This document shows, piece after piece, positions 12,947 to 24,819 of a stretch of 64,000 bases of DNA (position 1 is its first letter; every line of letters begins with the position of its first letter). Position numbers and translations under genes: made by a program. Source of the DNA: Artocarpus heterophyllus (Eukaryota > Streptophyta > Magnoliopsida > Rosales > Moraceae). The notes below the pieces were generated by a model. It saw only the letters and a program-made list of their open reading frames with translations. It was not told the DNA's origin and did not search any database. The DNA lies in the NCBI GenBank assembly GCA_025403435.1, contig CM046332.1, positions 9,355,903 through 9,419,902 of the forward strand. Direction: 5' to 3'.

Positions 12947-13049
12947 ATTTATGTTAAAACCTGTAAATTTATGTATGATCACAAATTTATACATATAATA
13001 TGATCACAAACTTGTAAATTTATGTTAAAACCTTAGCTCTGATACCAAT
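12947..13049 (-). other. Copia-A copy 2: leader remnant and PBS
   Basis: Only about 100 bp remains of a leader that is 1.6-1.7 kb elsewhere. A repeated TGATCACAAA..TTTATGTTAAAACC phrase suggests slippage at the deletion. The PBS at 13035-13047 reads TGGTATCAGAGCT on the minus strand. Confidence 0.75.
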
Positions 13050-14981
13050 TATTGAAAAAAACAGTGAGAGGTGCGCAGCGGGAATTTTTTTAAAAAAATT
13101 TAACATCAGAGTATTTTCCAAAGCACAAGTTTGACATGCTATATGTATAAATTAAATGGATCTTACTAACCTTTGTGTGCCGAAGAACCTCCGCAATCCG
13201 TGAAGAGAAGTAACGTTCCGAAAAAGCCTCAACCAACTGGTCTTCTTTGCTATTCTCTATCTACGACCGGAGTGAGTGTGGGCTCACATGTACAGCTCTT
13301 CCAACGATGACTCTCTTTCCAACCAATCGAGAGAACCCAAAACTAATGTACATGATTTGTGAACAAAAGCTCTCAGGGAGTTTTCAGATGCTCACCAGAA
13401 GCGTATCACTCTTAATCTCTCAATGATCTGAGTAACTCATGAGACTTACTACCATTATATAGCAATTGGTCCTGGGGTTAGTCCTTATCAGATTAGGTCT
13501 CAAAAACTCGAAACAGAATCAAGTTCGGATCAATATCTTATAAGATCCGCATGAAAACGTGTAATCTTATCTCTCGCTGATCAGCAGGCCGAACAGGCCC
13601 CATCGGCAGGCCGAACACGTAGATTGGTAGGCCGAACTACCGCGTAAATATCTCCGCGAATCTTTTATTTTTCACCGAAGATTCTATAGGATAAAGTCTC
13701 AGTTTTGATTCAAATAACCCAATAAAGAAGTTATCTAATCAAAACAAACTTTATCAAGATAATCTCTAAGAAAATAAATCAATTCACAATAATTCTACAA
13801 GTTTATCTCGATTTAATTTATCCAATTAAATCAACCGATAAACAGACAAGAATTATCTGATCCTAATAATTCAACAGTTTGTCTTAAATTAATTTTATTA
13901 CAAAATTAATTCAACCAATAAACAGACATGAATTATTTGATTCTTTCAAATTTTAAACCAATCTGATAAATCCGACATAAGTTAACAATTATTGAAAAAG
14001 CACGCCGTATCGTTACAGGATTTTATGAGCTAGCAAAGGGGACCAAAATGGACCTATAAAGTTCAAGCCCTCAATAATTATGAAACCCAATATTCCAGAT
14101 ATACATTTCATAATTATCAACTCCAACGCTACTCCACTAAAAGCTTGGAGCTGCACTCTCGAACTTTATAGAATTACGAAGCCTGTATAGCTAAGTTTCC
14201 ATGACATATCAAAGTGTATCGTATCCCCATATGATAATCCATAATCAGCTTAAGGACAAGTTCTGTCTTACCTTCCCAATTATTTTTATCTTACGTTCCA
14301 TTATCTCACCATTAGAAAACTTACCATCCAAATATAGTATACCATTCGGTTACACCTATGTATCCAAATGGTTGAGCGCTCCAGTTTTTCAATTACAGGA
14401 CAATGCATATAAGAGGATATCATTACTCCTAAAAAGGAGCTATGGATTCCATATCTATGAATAATAAGTCTATGCCATCAAGAGTCATGCCTCCAATGTA
14501 CGGCATGCACACCACTATTGAGATGTGGGAGTCACCCTTTGGTACATCAAAAGACACAAGTCGAGACAACGGGCCCACTATCCATCTCAAGATTAAGATA
14601 CGAAACAAATGATTGTCTAAAGTGAATCGATTTGCCAAGACAGAATTATTAATCCAAATCAATTCACTTTGTGTCCTGATCCAACACATCGTCACCTATG
14701 ACAATGTGCCAATGTTTCTATTCACGGAGTCCAACTCCGATGGTCAAGACAAACCATCTCCTTTTATGGATATAGACAACATAACAATCTTTGCATGAAT
14801 AAAGCGCCCAACTTTATTCCCTCGATTGCAGATCATATGTTTTAGACCGTCACCTTAAGAATCGTGTCTTTCGCATAATCAGCCCATCATATGCCCAATT
14901 CTTAAAGGTTTAGACCGATAGTCTCAGACTACTATTTGCTTAACATACATTCAACAAATATGAACGTAAAGAGGACAAGAT
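13050..14981 (-). repeat. Copia-A copy 2: 5' LTR, end truncated
   Basis: Starts TATTGAAAAA next to the PBS and carries GC-rich repeats (13577-13637), a TATA region (about 13455) and the antisense frames 14201-14464 and 14613-14798. It stops at 14981, about 110 bp before the expected TAACA end, and runs straight into A2 gag-pol. Confidence 0.85.
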
Positions 14982-16125
14982 AAAAGATTTATTTTTATAA
15001 ATTACCACTTTATTATTAGAAGAAACCAAATAGGAGTCTTGAAATAAACAAGCTATAGAAATTAAATTCCTCTTAAATTTAGGAACATAAAAGCAATCTC
15101 GCAAAATTAAATTCCTATAATTATCAAAATATAGATGGACGTCTCCCACTCCTTTAGCTAAGACCAATGATCCATCGCCCATCCAAAGCGTGAAGTCTTC
15201 ATACAGCAAACTTCTCGTTTCTTTGAACCTCTACAGAGAAACACAAACATGATTAGTTGCACTAGAATCTATGACCCAAATGTCACTAGACTTCTCAATC
15301 AAACAAGCTTCTAAATACAAAAGATCACACCTACCTCCTCAGGAATGGAAATCCTTACAATTCTTCTTAATGTGAGCTTCTTCGAGTTGTTCTTCTTCTT
15401 CTTCTTGATCTTGCCCTTTGTAAAAATAGAAGACTGCTCATTCTTAGTCCATTGTTTCTTTCCATTTGCAAGGTTGGGATTGGAACCAGAACCAACCGCC
15501 AAGTTGGCCTCGCCACCAGCAGAAGACTCCTCGATCAGTAGTTCGTACTCTAGTAACTGTTTCATCAATTCTGTCAAGGTCATATCTCGCCTGTTGCTCA
15601 AATTAAATGTAGCTCTAAACAGAATGAATTCTTTAAATAGAGTCTCAAAGACCATAGTCATCTGAGTTTCAGCATCAATGTTGGCACCATTGGTTTATGC
15701 CTCAGCGAGGTAATCCATGACCAACATGATACGTTGCTTTACAAATGTCCTCGATCTCTGCTTATAGTTTAAGAGTTCCCGAAGTGCCCCTTGTTGTTTT
15801 GTTAGGGCCTGGCCTCCAAACATGTCTTCTAAATTATCCAAGATTTGACAAGCAGTCTCATAATCCTCATGTTGAACCTGCAGCCTGTAATTCATGCTAG
15901 CCATAACATAGCAGTGGGCTTGACCGTTAGCATCTTTCCAACAATCATATGCTTGGATTTGATCATTGGTAGAATCTCCCATAGGCTCGGGAGGACAAGG
16001 TGTCGTCAGCACAAATTTCAGTTTCTCAAAGGACAGGATGATGTTCAGGTTCTGTTTCTAATCATTATAGTTTTCACTGGTTAATTGTTTTTGTTAAGTA
16101 TCGATGACAAAGCACTTTTAGACAT
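14982..16125 (-). pseudogene. Copia-A2 gag and protease (degenerate)
   Basis: The gag ATG complement is at 16123-16125. The open pieces are gag N-terminus 15695-16012 (TTPCPPEP, AHCYVMASMN, MFGGQALTKQQGALRELL), gag C-terminus 15311-15661 and protease 14982-15209 (DVHLYFDNYRNLILRDCFYVP). The zinc knuckle has been deleted: the Lys-rich stretch runs directly into LRRIVRIS. The Trp before the protease DSGA segment (near 15285) is intact, unlike the array copies. The sequence stops at the deletion junction with the nested LTR. Confidence 0.82.
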
Positions 16126-16766
16126 TTTTAGTCTATAATATAGAATCATATACCAAACATATAATAACAATTTAGTAAGATAACACAATCATGTAAAACA
16201 TACAAATGTGTTTATGTATCAAAACCTTGAAATATCACAACCTTATAACGATAATTCCTAACTTAGAATTCAACAAGCTCCTAGGGGAGTCTTGCCATAT
16301 TCAATCAGGACCACAGATCCCCTCCTGATTAATATATGCCATCCAGGACCATCCAGGACCCGTGTGATCCAGCATATATTAATAATCATTTCTTTGACCG
16401 CTAATTTTATTAACAGAGCTCCTAGGGGAGGTTAATAATAAAATTAACATGAGTGTATAACCATTGCTTCAATATTTTATCCATGATTTATAATCACCAC
16501 CTAGGGGTGTGCAACCATAAATCATACTAAAATACCTTATCCTCTTGAAGATCCAACCCGGTACATGATGAGTCCCTTCTTAGGGGTCGAACCACTATGT
16601 TTTACCTATAGACCAACGGTGGAGGCTGTAGGTCCTCTCCTCGAAAACCTTCTCCCACTTATTCTTTTGAAATCAAGGTTTTATTTTATAAACATGCATG
16701 AACAATTTTTAATGAGCGACACTCCCTATTCTATATGACATGTTATCAATATACATAGCAAATCAT

Positions 16767-18552
16767 ATTATAATGCAGACAAGCAAAGCAATCATGCAAA
16801 ACCACAAGTAGAATAATAATAAATAACCGTAATATTATGGTTCCATCCTAGAGAAAAGAAAACAGATATTACAAGAGAATAATCGAAACATATTATCGAT
16901 TCTTTATCCTTAAATCTTCAAATTGTATCCTTCTTCATGTAACTTCCATTTCAAGTGTTCAATCCCGCATAGATCGTATACTCCATATTTCTGGTCATAT
17001 CCAAATTTTAATGTTTCTCAAAATTGTCTCAAAAATAAAATCAAAGCTGCATTGATAAACGCACCTTTTTTGAAAAAAAATCATGACTCTCTGTCGGCAT
17101 GCCAATATATATGATCGACCTACTAGACATGGTCCATCGGCCTACCAAACTTTATAGATGGGCCTGTCGGTCACGACAAATCAGCCCGCCGAACCCGAAA
17201 GTTTGGCTTACTGTCAGAGCCATTAGATTTTTGCCCCGCAGATGGCCTGCTGAACCTAAAGTCTGGCCTTTCGATCTGCGACCATCGGCCTGCCAAACCT
17301 GAGGGTTTGGCATGTCGACCTGAGCAGAGATCACTTTTTTTCTAGAAAATACATCTTTTCATGCAATTTATCAATTTTATTTTTAACAATTCAAAAACAT
17401 AAAATTAGAGACTCAGGAAATACCTAAGAACGTTATCATCAATCTTCTAGATCCATCTTCTAGATCTATCTTGTCTGAATGATTATTTGATTACAAAATT
17501 CTTACAAATTTAAGATTAAATAATAATTCCTAGACGGAGATGATAATCTGCTAACTAATTACATGAAAAACCTAGATACATATTCTAACCTCTAAAGAAC
17601 CATAACTGACATAAATTAATTAATTAATTAATAATTAAATAATAATTTAATCAACCATAATTATAATGCAAACAAGCAAAGCAATCATGTAAAGTCACAA
17701 GCAGAATAATAATAAATAATCGTATATTATGGTTCTATCCTAGAGAAAAGAAAACAGAGATTATAAGAGAATAATCAAAACATATTATTGATTCTTCATC
17801 CTTAAATCTTTAATTTGTATCCTTCTTCATGTAACTTCCATTTCAAGTGTTCAACCCGCATAGATCGAATACTCCATATTTCTGGTCATATCCAAATTTT
17901 AATGTTTCTTAAAATTGTCCCAAAAAAAAAAATCAAAACTGCATTGATAAACACAGCTTTTCTGAAAAAAATCACAACTCTCTGTCAGCATGCCGATCTA
18001 TGTGGTCGACCTACTAGTCATGGTCCATCGGCCTACCAAACTTTATAGATGGGCCTGCCAGTCATGACAAATTAGCCTGCCGAACCTGAAAGTTTGGCTT
18101 GCTGTCAGAGCCATTAGATTTCTGCCCCGCAGATGGCCTGCTGAACCTAAAGTCTGGCCTACCGATCTGCGACTATTGCCCTACCAAACTTGAGGCTTTG
18201 GCATGTCGACTGAGTAGAGATAACCTTTTTTTCTAGAAAATACATCTTTTAATGCAATTTATCAATTTTATTTTTAACAATTCAAAAACATAAAATTAGA
18301 AACTCAAGAAATACCTAGGAACGTTGTCATCGATCTTCTAGATCCATCTTCTAGATCTGTCTTGTCTGAATGATTATTTCACTACAAAATTCTTACAAAT
18401 TTAAAATTAAATAATAATTCCTAGACGGAGATGATAATCCGCCAACTAATTACATAAAAAACCTAGATACATATTCTAACCTCTAAGGAACCATAACTGA
18501 CATAAATTAATTAATTAATAAATAATTAAATAATAATTTAATGAACCATCAT
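16767..18552 (-). repeat. Tandem duplication, two units of about 893 bp
   Basis: Sequence starting ATTATAATGCAGACAAGC at 16767 restarts at 17660 (ATTATAATGCAAACAAGC) and both units run parallel to an ATTAATTAAT-rich end. The junction at about 17659 shares a few bases (CATAATTA), typical of slippage or short-homology recombination. Confidence 0.85.
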
Positions 18553-18718
18553 TAATTCATAAACATTCACCATATAATCCATGATAACATATAAAAATAT
18601 ATAGAAACCTAGACTGCCAACTCTCTAAAAAAATTAAATTCAAGCATCAAAAAGATCAACATCACATAATTTATACATATAGCATGATCACAAACTTGCA
18701 AATTTATGTAACAACCAT

Positions 18719-18731
18719 GGCTCTGATACCA
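18719..18731 (-). other. Primer-binding site, tRNA-iMet type (A2)
   Basis: TGGTATCAGAGCC on the minus strand, next to the LTR start at 18734. Confidence 0.9.
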
Positions 18732-18733
18732 AT

Positions 18734-21700
18734 TGTTAGAAAAATAGTATGCAACAGAATTTTAAAATTTTTTACATCAAAGTATTTTCCAAAACACAAG
18801 TTTGACACACTATGTGCAAAAACTAACAAAATCTTACTAACCTTGTAAATGCCAAAAAGCTCCTGCAGTCTATGAAGAGATGAGCGTTTTAGAAGGACCT
18901 CAACCAACTGGCCTTCTTTGCTATTCTCTATCCATGACCGGTGTGTGTATGAGCACACTCGTACAGCTCTTCCACTAGGTAGCTCTCCTTCCAACAAATT
19001 GAGAAAAACCCAAAATTATAGTTCGTGATTTCTAAACAATGGCTCTCCAGGGAGTTGTAGAGTCTCATTAGCAGAGTCTCACTCTAAATTCTCAACTAAT
19101 CTAAACAATAATGAGTCTTACTCCCCTTTTTATATAGTTTGGGCCTAGGAGTCAGTCCTTATTAGATAAGGCCTCAAAATTTTGAATCAGAATCAAATCA
19201 AGAACAATATCTGATAAAATCCAGGTTAAAACAAGTGATCTATTTAATTTCAGTCAGCAGGTCAAGCTTCTGTATCGGCCTGCCAAACTTGCTCCATCGG
19301 CAGGCTGAACTTAAAGATCGACGTACTAAATTTTTGATAAATGATCCCTTTAAATCTTTTATTTCCCACCCTAGATTCTTGGGATAGAGCCTCATTTTTA
19401 ATTCAAATAACCAATAGAAAAGTTATTTGATTAAAACAGCCATATCTAGATAACCTCTAGGAAAATAAATATTCCTAAAATAAATATTCTTGATACTTCA
19501 ACAAGTTTATCTTGAATTAATTTATTTAAAATTAATCCAACCAATAAATAGACATGAATGATCTAATCTCGATAATTCAACAAGTTTAACTACAATTAAT
19601 TTTCACTAAATTAATTCAATCGATAAACAGACATGAATTATCCGATCCTATCGAATTTTCAGCCAATTTGATAATTTGACACAAGTCACCAACTATTGGA
19701 AAAGCACATCGCATCGTTACAGGATTTTTATGAGCTAGCAAAGGGGACCTAATGGACCTATATAGGTCAAGCTCCTAATAATTATGAAACCCAATATCCT
19801 AGATATACATTTCATAATTATCAACTAAAACACTACTCCACTAAAAGCTTAGAGTTGCACTCTCGAACCATATAGAATTACGAAGCCCGTATAGCTAAGT
19901 TTCCATGACATATCATAATGTATCGTATCCCCATAGGATTATCCATAATCGGCTTTGTTGGAAACAAAGTGCGTAGCGGAATTTTAAAAATTTTTCATCA
20001 GAGTATTTTCCAAAACACAAGTTTGACATGTTATATGTATAAATTAAACAGATCTTACTAACCTCAGTGTGCCGAAGAACCTCCGCGACCTGTGTAGAGA
20101 AGTAACGTTCCAGAAGAGCCTCAACCAACTGGTCTTCTTTGCTATTCTCTATCCACAACCGGAGTGAGTGTGGGCTCACACGTACAGCTCTTCCACCGGT
20201 GACTCTCCTTCCAACCAATAGAGAGAACCCAAAGCTAGTGTTCGTGATTTGTGAACAAAAGCTCTCAGGGAGTTTTCAGATGCTCACTAGAAGAGTATCA
20301 CTCTTAATCTCTCAAATTGATCTGAGAAAATCATTAGACTCACTCCCTTTTTATACCTATTGGTCCTTGGGGTCAGTCCATATCAGATTAGGTCTCAAAA
20401 ATCGAAACAGAATCAAGTTCGGATCAATATCTGATAAGATACGCGTGAAAAATGCGTAATCTTAGCTGTCGCGGTCGGCATGCCGAACTGTGAGATAGGC
20501 AAGCCGAACTGGCCAGTTCGGCAGGCCGAACACGTCATCCGGCATGCCGAACTGCCGAGAAAAAATCTCCGTGAATCTTTTATTTTCCACCCGAGATTCT
20601 AAAGGATAAAGTCTCAGTTTTGATTCAAATAGCCCAATAGAAAAGATATCTGATCAAAACAAACTTTATCAAGATAATCTCTAAGAAAATAAATCAATTC
20701 ACAATAATTCTACAAGTTTATCTTGTTCTAATTGTCCAAAATTAAAACAACCGATAAACAGACAAGAATTATCCGAACGCCATAATTCAACAAGTTCATC
20801 TTGAACTAATTTCTTACATATTTAATTCAACCGATAAACAGACATGAATTATTTGTTTCTTATAAATTTTAAACCAATCTGATAAATCCGACATAAGTCA
20901 CCAATTATTGGAAAAGCACGCCGTGTCGTTACAGGATTTTGTGAGCTAGCAAAGGGGACCAAAATGGACCTATAAAGTTCAAGCTCATGATAATTATGAA
21001 ACCCAATATCCCAGATATACATTTCACAATTATCAACTCCAACGCTACTCCACTAAAAGCTTGGAGCTGCACTCTCGAACTTTATAGAATTACGAAGCTC
21101 GTGTAGCTAAGTCTCCATGACATATCATAGTGTATCGCATCCCCATATGATCATCCATAATCGGCTTAAGGACAAGTTCTGTCTTACCTTCCCGATTATT
21201 TTTATCTTACGTTCCATTGTCTCACCATTAGAAAACTTACCATCCAAAGATAGTATACCATTCGGTTACACCTATTTATCCAAATGGTTGAGCGCTCCAG
21301 TTTTCCAATTACAGGACAACGCATATAAGAGGATATCATTACTCCTAAAGAGGAGCTATGGATTCCATATCTATGAATAACAAGTCTACGCTACCAAGAG
21401 TCATGCCTCCAACGTATCGGAATGCATGCCACTATAGAGATGTGGGAGTCACCCATTGGTACATCAAAAGACACAAGTCGAGACAACGGGCCCATTATTC
21501 ATCTCAGGATTAAGATACAATACAAATGATTGTCTAAAGTGAATCGATTTGCCAAGACAGAATTATTAATCCAAATCAATTCACTTTATGTCCCGATCCA
21601 ACACATCGTCACCTATGACAACGCGCCAATGTTTCTATTCACGGAGTCCAACTCCGATGGCCAAGACAAACCATCTCCCAAAAGGGATATAGACAACATA

Positions 21701-22748
21701 ACAATCTTTACATGAATAAAGCGCCCAACTTTATTCCCTCGATTGCGGATCATATATTTTAGACCATCACCTTAAGAGTCGTGTCTACCGCATAATCATC
21801 CCATCATATGCCCAACTCTTAAGGTTTAGACTGATAGTCTCAGACTACTGTTTGCTTATCATACATTCAACAAATATGAACGTAAAGAGGACAATATTTG
21901 GTATATATAAATGAATAAATTCTTTATTGATAAAAATGTCTCCAAAAACGTATTACATTTTTACTCCTTAGAGCATACATGTCTAACAGGCTTAAGGACA
22001 AGTTCTATCTTACCTTTTTGAATATTTTTATCTTACATTCTATTATCTCATCATCAGAAAACTTACCATTCAAAAACGGTATACCATTTGGTTATCCCTA
22101 TGTATCCAAATGGTTGAGCGCTCCAGTTTTTCAATTACAGGATAACGCATATAAGAGGATATCAACTACTCCTGAAAAGGAGCTATGGATTCCATATCTA
22201 TTGATAACAGGTCTACACTATCAAGAGTCATGCCTCCATCGTACTAGCATGTGTACCACTATTAAAATGTAGATGTCACCTTTTGGTAAATCAAAAGACA
22301 TAAGACAAGACAACAGGCCCACTATTCATCTCAAGATTAAGATATAATACATATGATTGTCTAAAGTGAATCAATTTACCAAAATAGAATTATTAATCTA
22401 AATCAATTCACTATATGTCCCGATCCAATACATCGTTACCTATGACAACATGCAAATGTTTCTATTCGTGGTCCACCTCTGATGGCCAAGACAAACCATC
22501 TCCTATTATGGATATAGACAACATAACAATCTTTGCATGAATAAAGCCCCCAACCTTATTCCCTTGATTGTGGATCTTATGATTTAGATTGTCAGTCTCA
22601 AACTTTTTGTTTGCTTAACATACATTCAACAAATATGAACATAAAGAGGACAAGATTTGGTATATAAATAATAAATAAATTCTTTATTGATAAAAATGCC
22701 TCCAAAAACATATTATATTTTTACTCCTTAGGGCTTACATGTCCAACA
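18734..22748 (-). repeat. Copia-A2 5' LTR, split by a solo LTR
   Basis: The LTR runs 18734-19955 and resumes at 21994-22748; about 1977 bp once the inserted LTR and its duplicated GGCTT are removed. Ends are TGTTAG and CAACA. GC-rich repeats at 19250-19330 are weak, and the TATA region is near 19125. Confidence 0.88.
19956..21988 (-). mobile_element. Solo Copia-A LTR with target duplication GGCTT
   Basis: A full-length LTR (2033 bp, TGTTGG to TAACA) with no internal region on either side. GGCTT stands at 19951-19955 and again at 21989-21993, and the interrupted A2 LTR continues directly afterwards. It retains GC-rich repeats (20465-20580), the TATA region (about 20350) and open short frames. 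It was left by LTR-LTR recombination of a full element. Confidence 0.93.
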
Positions 22749-22753
22749 TTATC
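22749..22753. repeat. Target site duplication TTATC, right copy (Copia-A2)
   Basis: Exact partner of 5475-5479, immediately after the CAACA end at 22748. Confidence 0.9.
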
Positions 22754-23383
22754 CAAGGTAAAGTATCATCTTCAACTAAACAAGCTTCTAAAATGAGTAA
22801 ATCTGATTTACCGTTGCTCTTCTTTTCTTTGTGCTTTTGAAAATACTTCTTATAGTTTCTCTTACAGTGCCCAACTACACTATAGTGGAAACATTTTCCT
22901 TTGAGTTACTTTTGCTATGAGCTCTTTTTGTTGTTGTTGTTGTTGTTGTTATTGCTCTTGTTCCTCTTAGGACATCCTCCATTGTTAGATTTGCCACTTC
23001 CTTCAGTTTTCTTCTTCCTTTTCCTGTTCTTTCAAGCAAAAGAGAAAGGTTGAGCTTCTGAAACATTTGCCTCACCTTCTTTGGTCATTTCTTTTGAAAT
23101 AGACTCGAAGGTTTGTAGCTCGTTAAGCAACTCAGCCTTGTAATATTTCATCTTATTTATGAAATAGTTGCTTTTGAACTGAAGGAATGCAAGGGAGAGG
23201 GTTTCTAAAATCATCCCCACCTGAGTGGCTTCATCTATCATCGCCCTATTTACCTCGACCTCATGGAGATAGTTAACCATACTAAGAAAATGTTCCCTAA
23301 CCAACACCCCTGCATTCATTACAGCCTTAATGGCTTCATGACATACCTTTTTAGAAGGTTTTCCAAACATGTATTGCAGAGAC
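22754..23383 (-). pseudogene. Copia-B gag C-terminal half (between two insertions)
   Basis: On the minus strand this reads MFGKPSKKVCHEAIKAVMNA and on through MILETLSLAFLQFKSNY and LLNELQTFESIS (23032-23370), then a Lys/Asn-rich region and a degraded zinc knuckle near 22860-22900. It joins 40403-40694 upstream and 4196-5479 downstream once the insertions are set aside. Stops near 23031 and 22870 break it. Confidence 0.85.
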
Positions 23384-23989
23384 TGTTAGACATGTATGCC
23401 CTAAGGAGTAAAAATGTAATATGTTTTTAGAGACATTTTTATCAATAAAGAATTTATTCATTTATATATACCAAATCTTGACCTCTTTACGTTCATATTA
23501 GTTGAATGTATGTTAAGCAAACAGTAGTCTGAGACTCTCGGTCTAAACTTTAAGAATTTGGCATATGATGGACTGATTATGCGAAAGACACGATTCTCAA
23601 GGTGATGGTCTAAAACATATGATCTGCAATCAAGGGAATAAAGTTGGGTGCTTTTTCATGTAAAGATTGTTATGTTGTCTATATCTCTTTTGGGAGATGG
23701 TTTGTCTTGACCATCGGAGTTGGACTCCATGAATAGAAACATTAGCACGTTGTCATAGGTGACGATGTGTTGGATCGGGACATAAAGTGAATTGATTTGG
23801 ATTAATAATTCTGTCTTGGCAAATCGATTCATTTTAGACAATCATTTGTATTGTATCTTAATCTTGAGATGGATAGTGGGCCCGTTGTCTCGACTTGTGT
23901 CTTTTGATGTACCAAAGGGTGACTCCCACATCTCAATAGTGGTGTGCATGCCGTACATTGGAGGCATGACTCTTGATGGCATAGACTTA

Positions 23990-24253
23990 TTATTCATAGA
24001 TATGGAATCCATAGCTCCTTTTTAGGAGTAATGATATCCTCTTATGTGCATTGTCCTGTAATTGAAAAACTGAAGCGCTCAACCATTTGGATACATAGGT
24101 GTAACCAAATGGTATACTATCTTTGGATAGTAAGTTTTCTAATGGTGAGACGATGGAACGTAAGATAAAAATAATTGGGAAGGTAAGACAGAACTTGTCC
24201 TTAAGCCGATTATGGATTTCCATATGGAGATACAATACACTATGATATGTCAT
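23990..24253 (-). CDS. Hypothetical antisense LTR frame, 87 codons (representative copy)
   Basis: Not recognised as any known protein. Begins MTYHSV and ends SYGFHIYE; it is rich in Ile, Leu, Phe and Ser and opposite in sense to the element. Equivalent open frames stand at 3324-3587, 6624-6857, 8422-8685, 14201-14464 and 21117-21380 (plus strand, in minus-strand elements) and at 31351-31614 and 38999-39262. A second 61-codon frame (MSKVNRFAKTELL..) follows in the same sense, here at 23656-23841. Openness may reflect only shared ancestry; a coding role is unproven. Confidence 0.2.
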   Translation of the reverse strand: MTYHSVLYLHMEIHNRLKDKFCLTFPIIFILRSIVSPLENLLSKDSIPFGYTYVSKWLSASVFQLQDNAHKRISLLLKRSYGFHIYE

Positions 24254-24819
24254 GGAGACTTAGCTATACGAGCTTCGTAATTCTATAAAGTTTGGGAGTG
24301 TAGCTCCAAGCTTTTAGTGGAGTAACGTTGGAGTTGATAATTATAAAATGTATATCTGGGATATTGGGTTTCATAATTATCATGAGCTTGAACTTTATAG
24401 GTCCATTTTTGTCCGCTTTGCTAGCTCACAAAATCCTGTAATGACACGACGTGCTTTTTCAATAATTTGTGACTTATGTCAGATTTATCAGATTGGTTTA
24501 AAATTTGAAAGAATTAAATAATCCATGTCTGTTTATCGGTTGAATTAATTTTGTAAGAAATTAGTTCAAGATAAACTTGTTGAATTATTGTGATCAGATA
24601 ATTCTTGTCTGTTTATCGTTTGATTTAATTTTGAATAAATTAGACCAAGATAAACTTGTAGAATTATTGTGAATTGATTTATTTTCTTAGAGATTATCTT
24701 GATAAAGTTTGTTTTGATCAGATAACTTCTCTATTGGGTTATTTGAATCAAAACTGAGACTTTATCCTATAGAATCTCGGGTGGAAAATAAAAGATTTGT
24801 GGAGATTTTTTTGCAGGAG

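Larger units (their letters stand above)
7548..14981 (-). mobile_element. Copia-A copy 2, nested in A2, both ends damaged
   Basis: A minus-strand element with 3' LTR 7548-9294, pol and gag 9295-12946, leader remnant 12947-13049 and 5' LTR 13050-14981. Its 5' LTR lacks the last 110 or so bases and is fused directly to A2 protease sequence through a short shared AGAT, so one deletion removed both this end and the A2 integrase and reverse transcriptase. Its leader is cut to about 100 bp, losing the stem-loop domain. The left flank is ATCAC; no partner duplication remains. Confidence 0.85.
16126..18733 (-). other. Copia-A2 leader, enlarged by tandem duplication
   Basis: Holds the CCTAGG stem-loop domain (about 16262-16590, minus-strand sense), then two copies of an 893-bp unit with their own GC-rich repeat clusters (about 17090-17330 and 17985-18215), then the PBS. 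Candidate donors TTAG/GTATTTCC (about 17423) and CTAG/GTATTTCT (about 18316) and an acceptor TATTATAG next to gag are present. Confidence 0.75.
5480..22748 (-). mobile_element. Copia-A2 retrotransposon, complete ends, internally broken by two later insertions
   Basis: The element on the minus strand has its 5' LTR at 18734-22748 (interrupted), PBS 18719-18731, leader 16126-18733, gag-protease 14982-16125, RNase H remnant 7296-7547, PPT 7296-7304 and 3' LTR 5480-7295. It is flanked by the perfect duplication TTATC. Most of integrase and reverse transcriptase is missing, replaced by the nested element 7548-14981 and its associated deletion. The two LTRs share subfamily-specific sequence (for example CACACTATGTGCA), confirming that they are a pair about 15 kb apart. 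Confidence 0.9.

Noticed and set aside
12452..13003. 183-codon plus-strand frame
   Set aside because: Antisense shadow of gag and leader remnant of copy 2; it crosses the deletion junction at 12946, so it cannot be a conserved gene.
18719..18731. tRNA gene fragment
   Set aside because: Only the 13-nt complement of the tRNA-Met 3' end is present; it is a primer-binding site.
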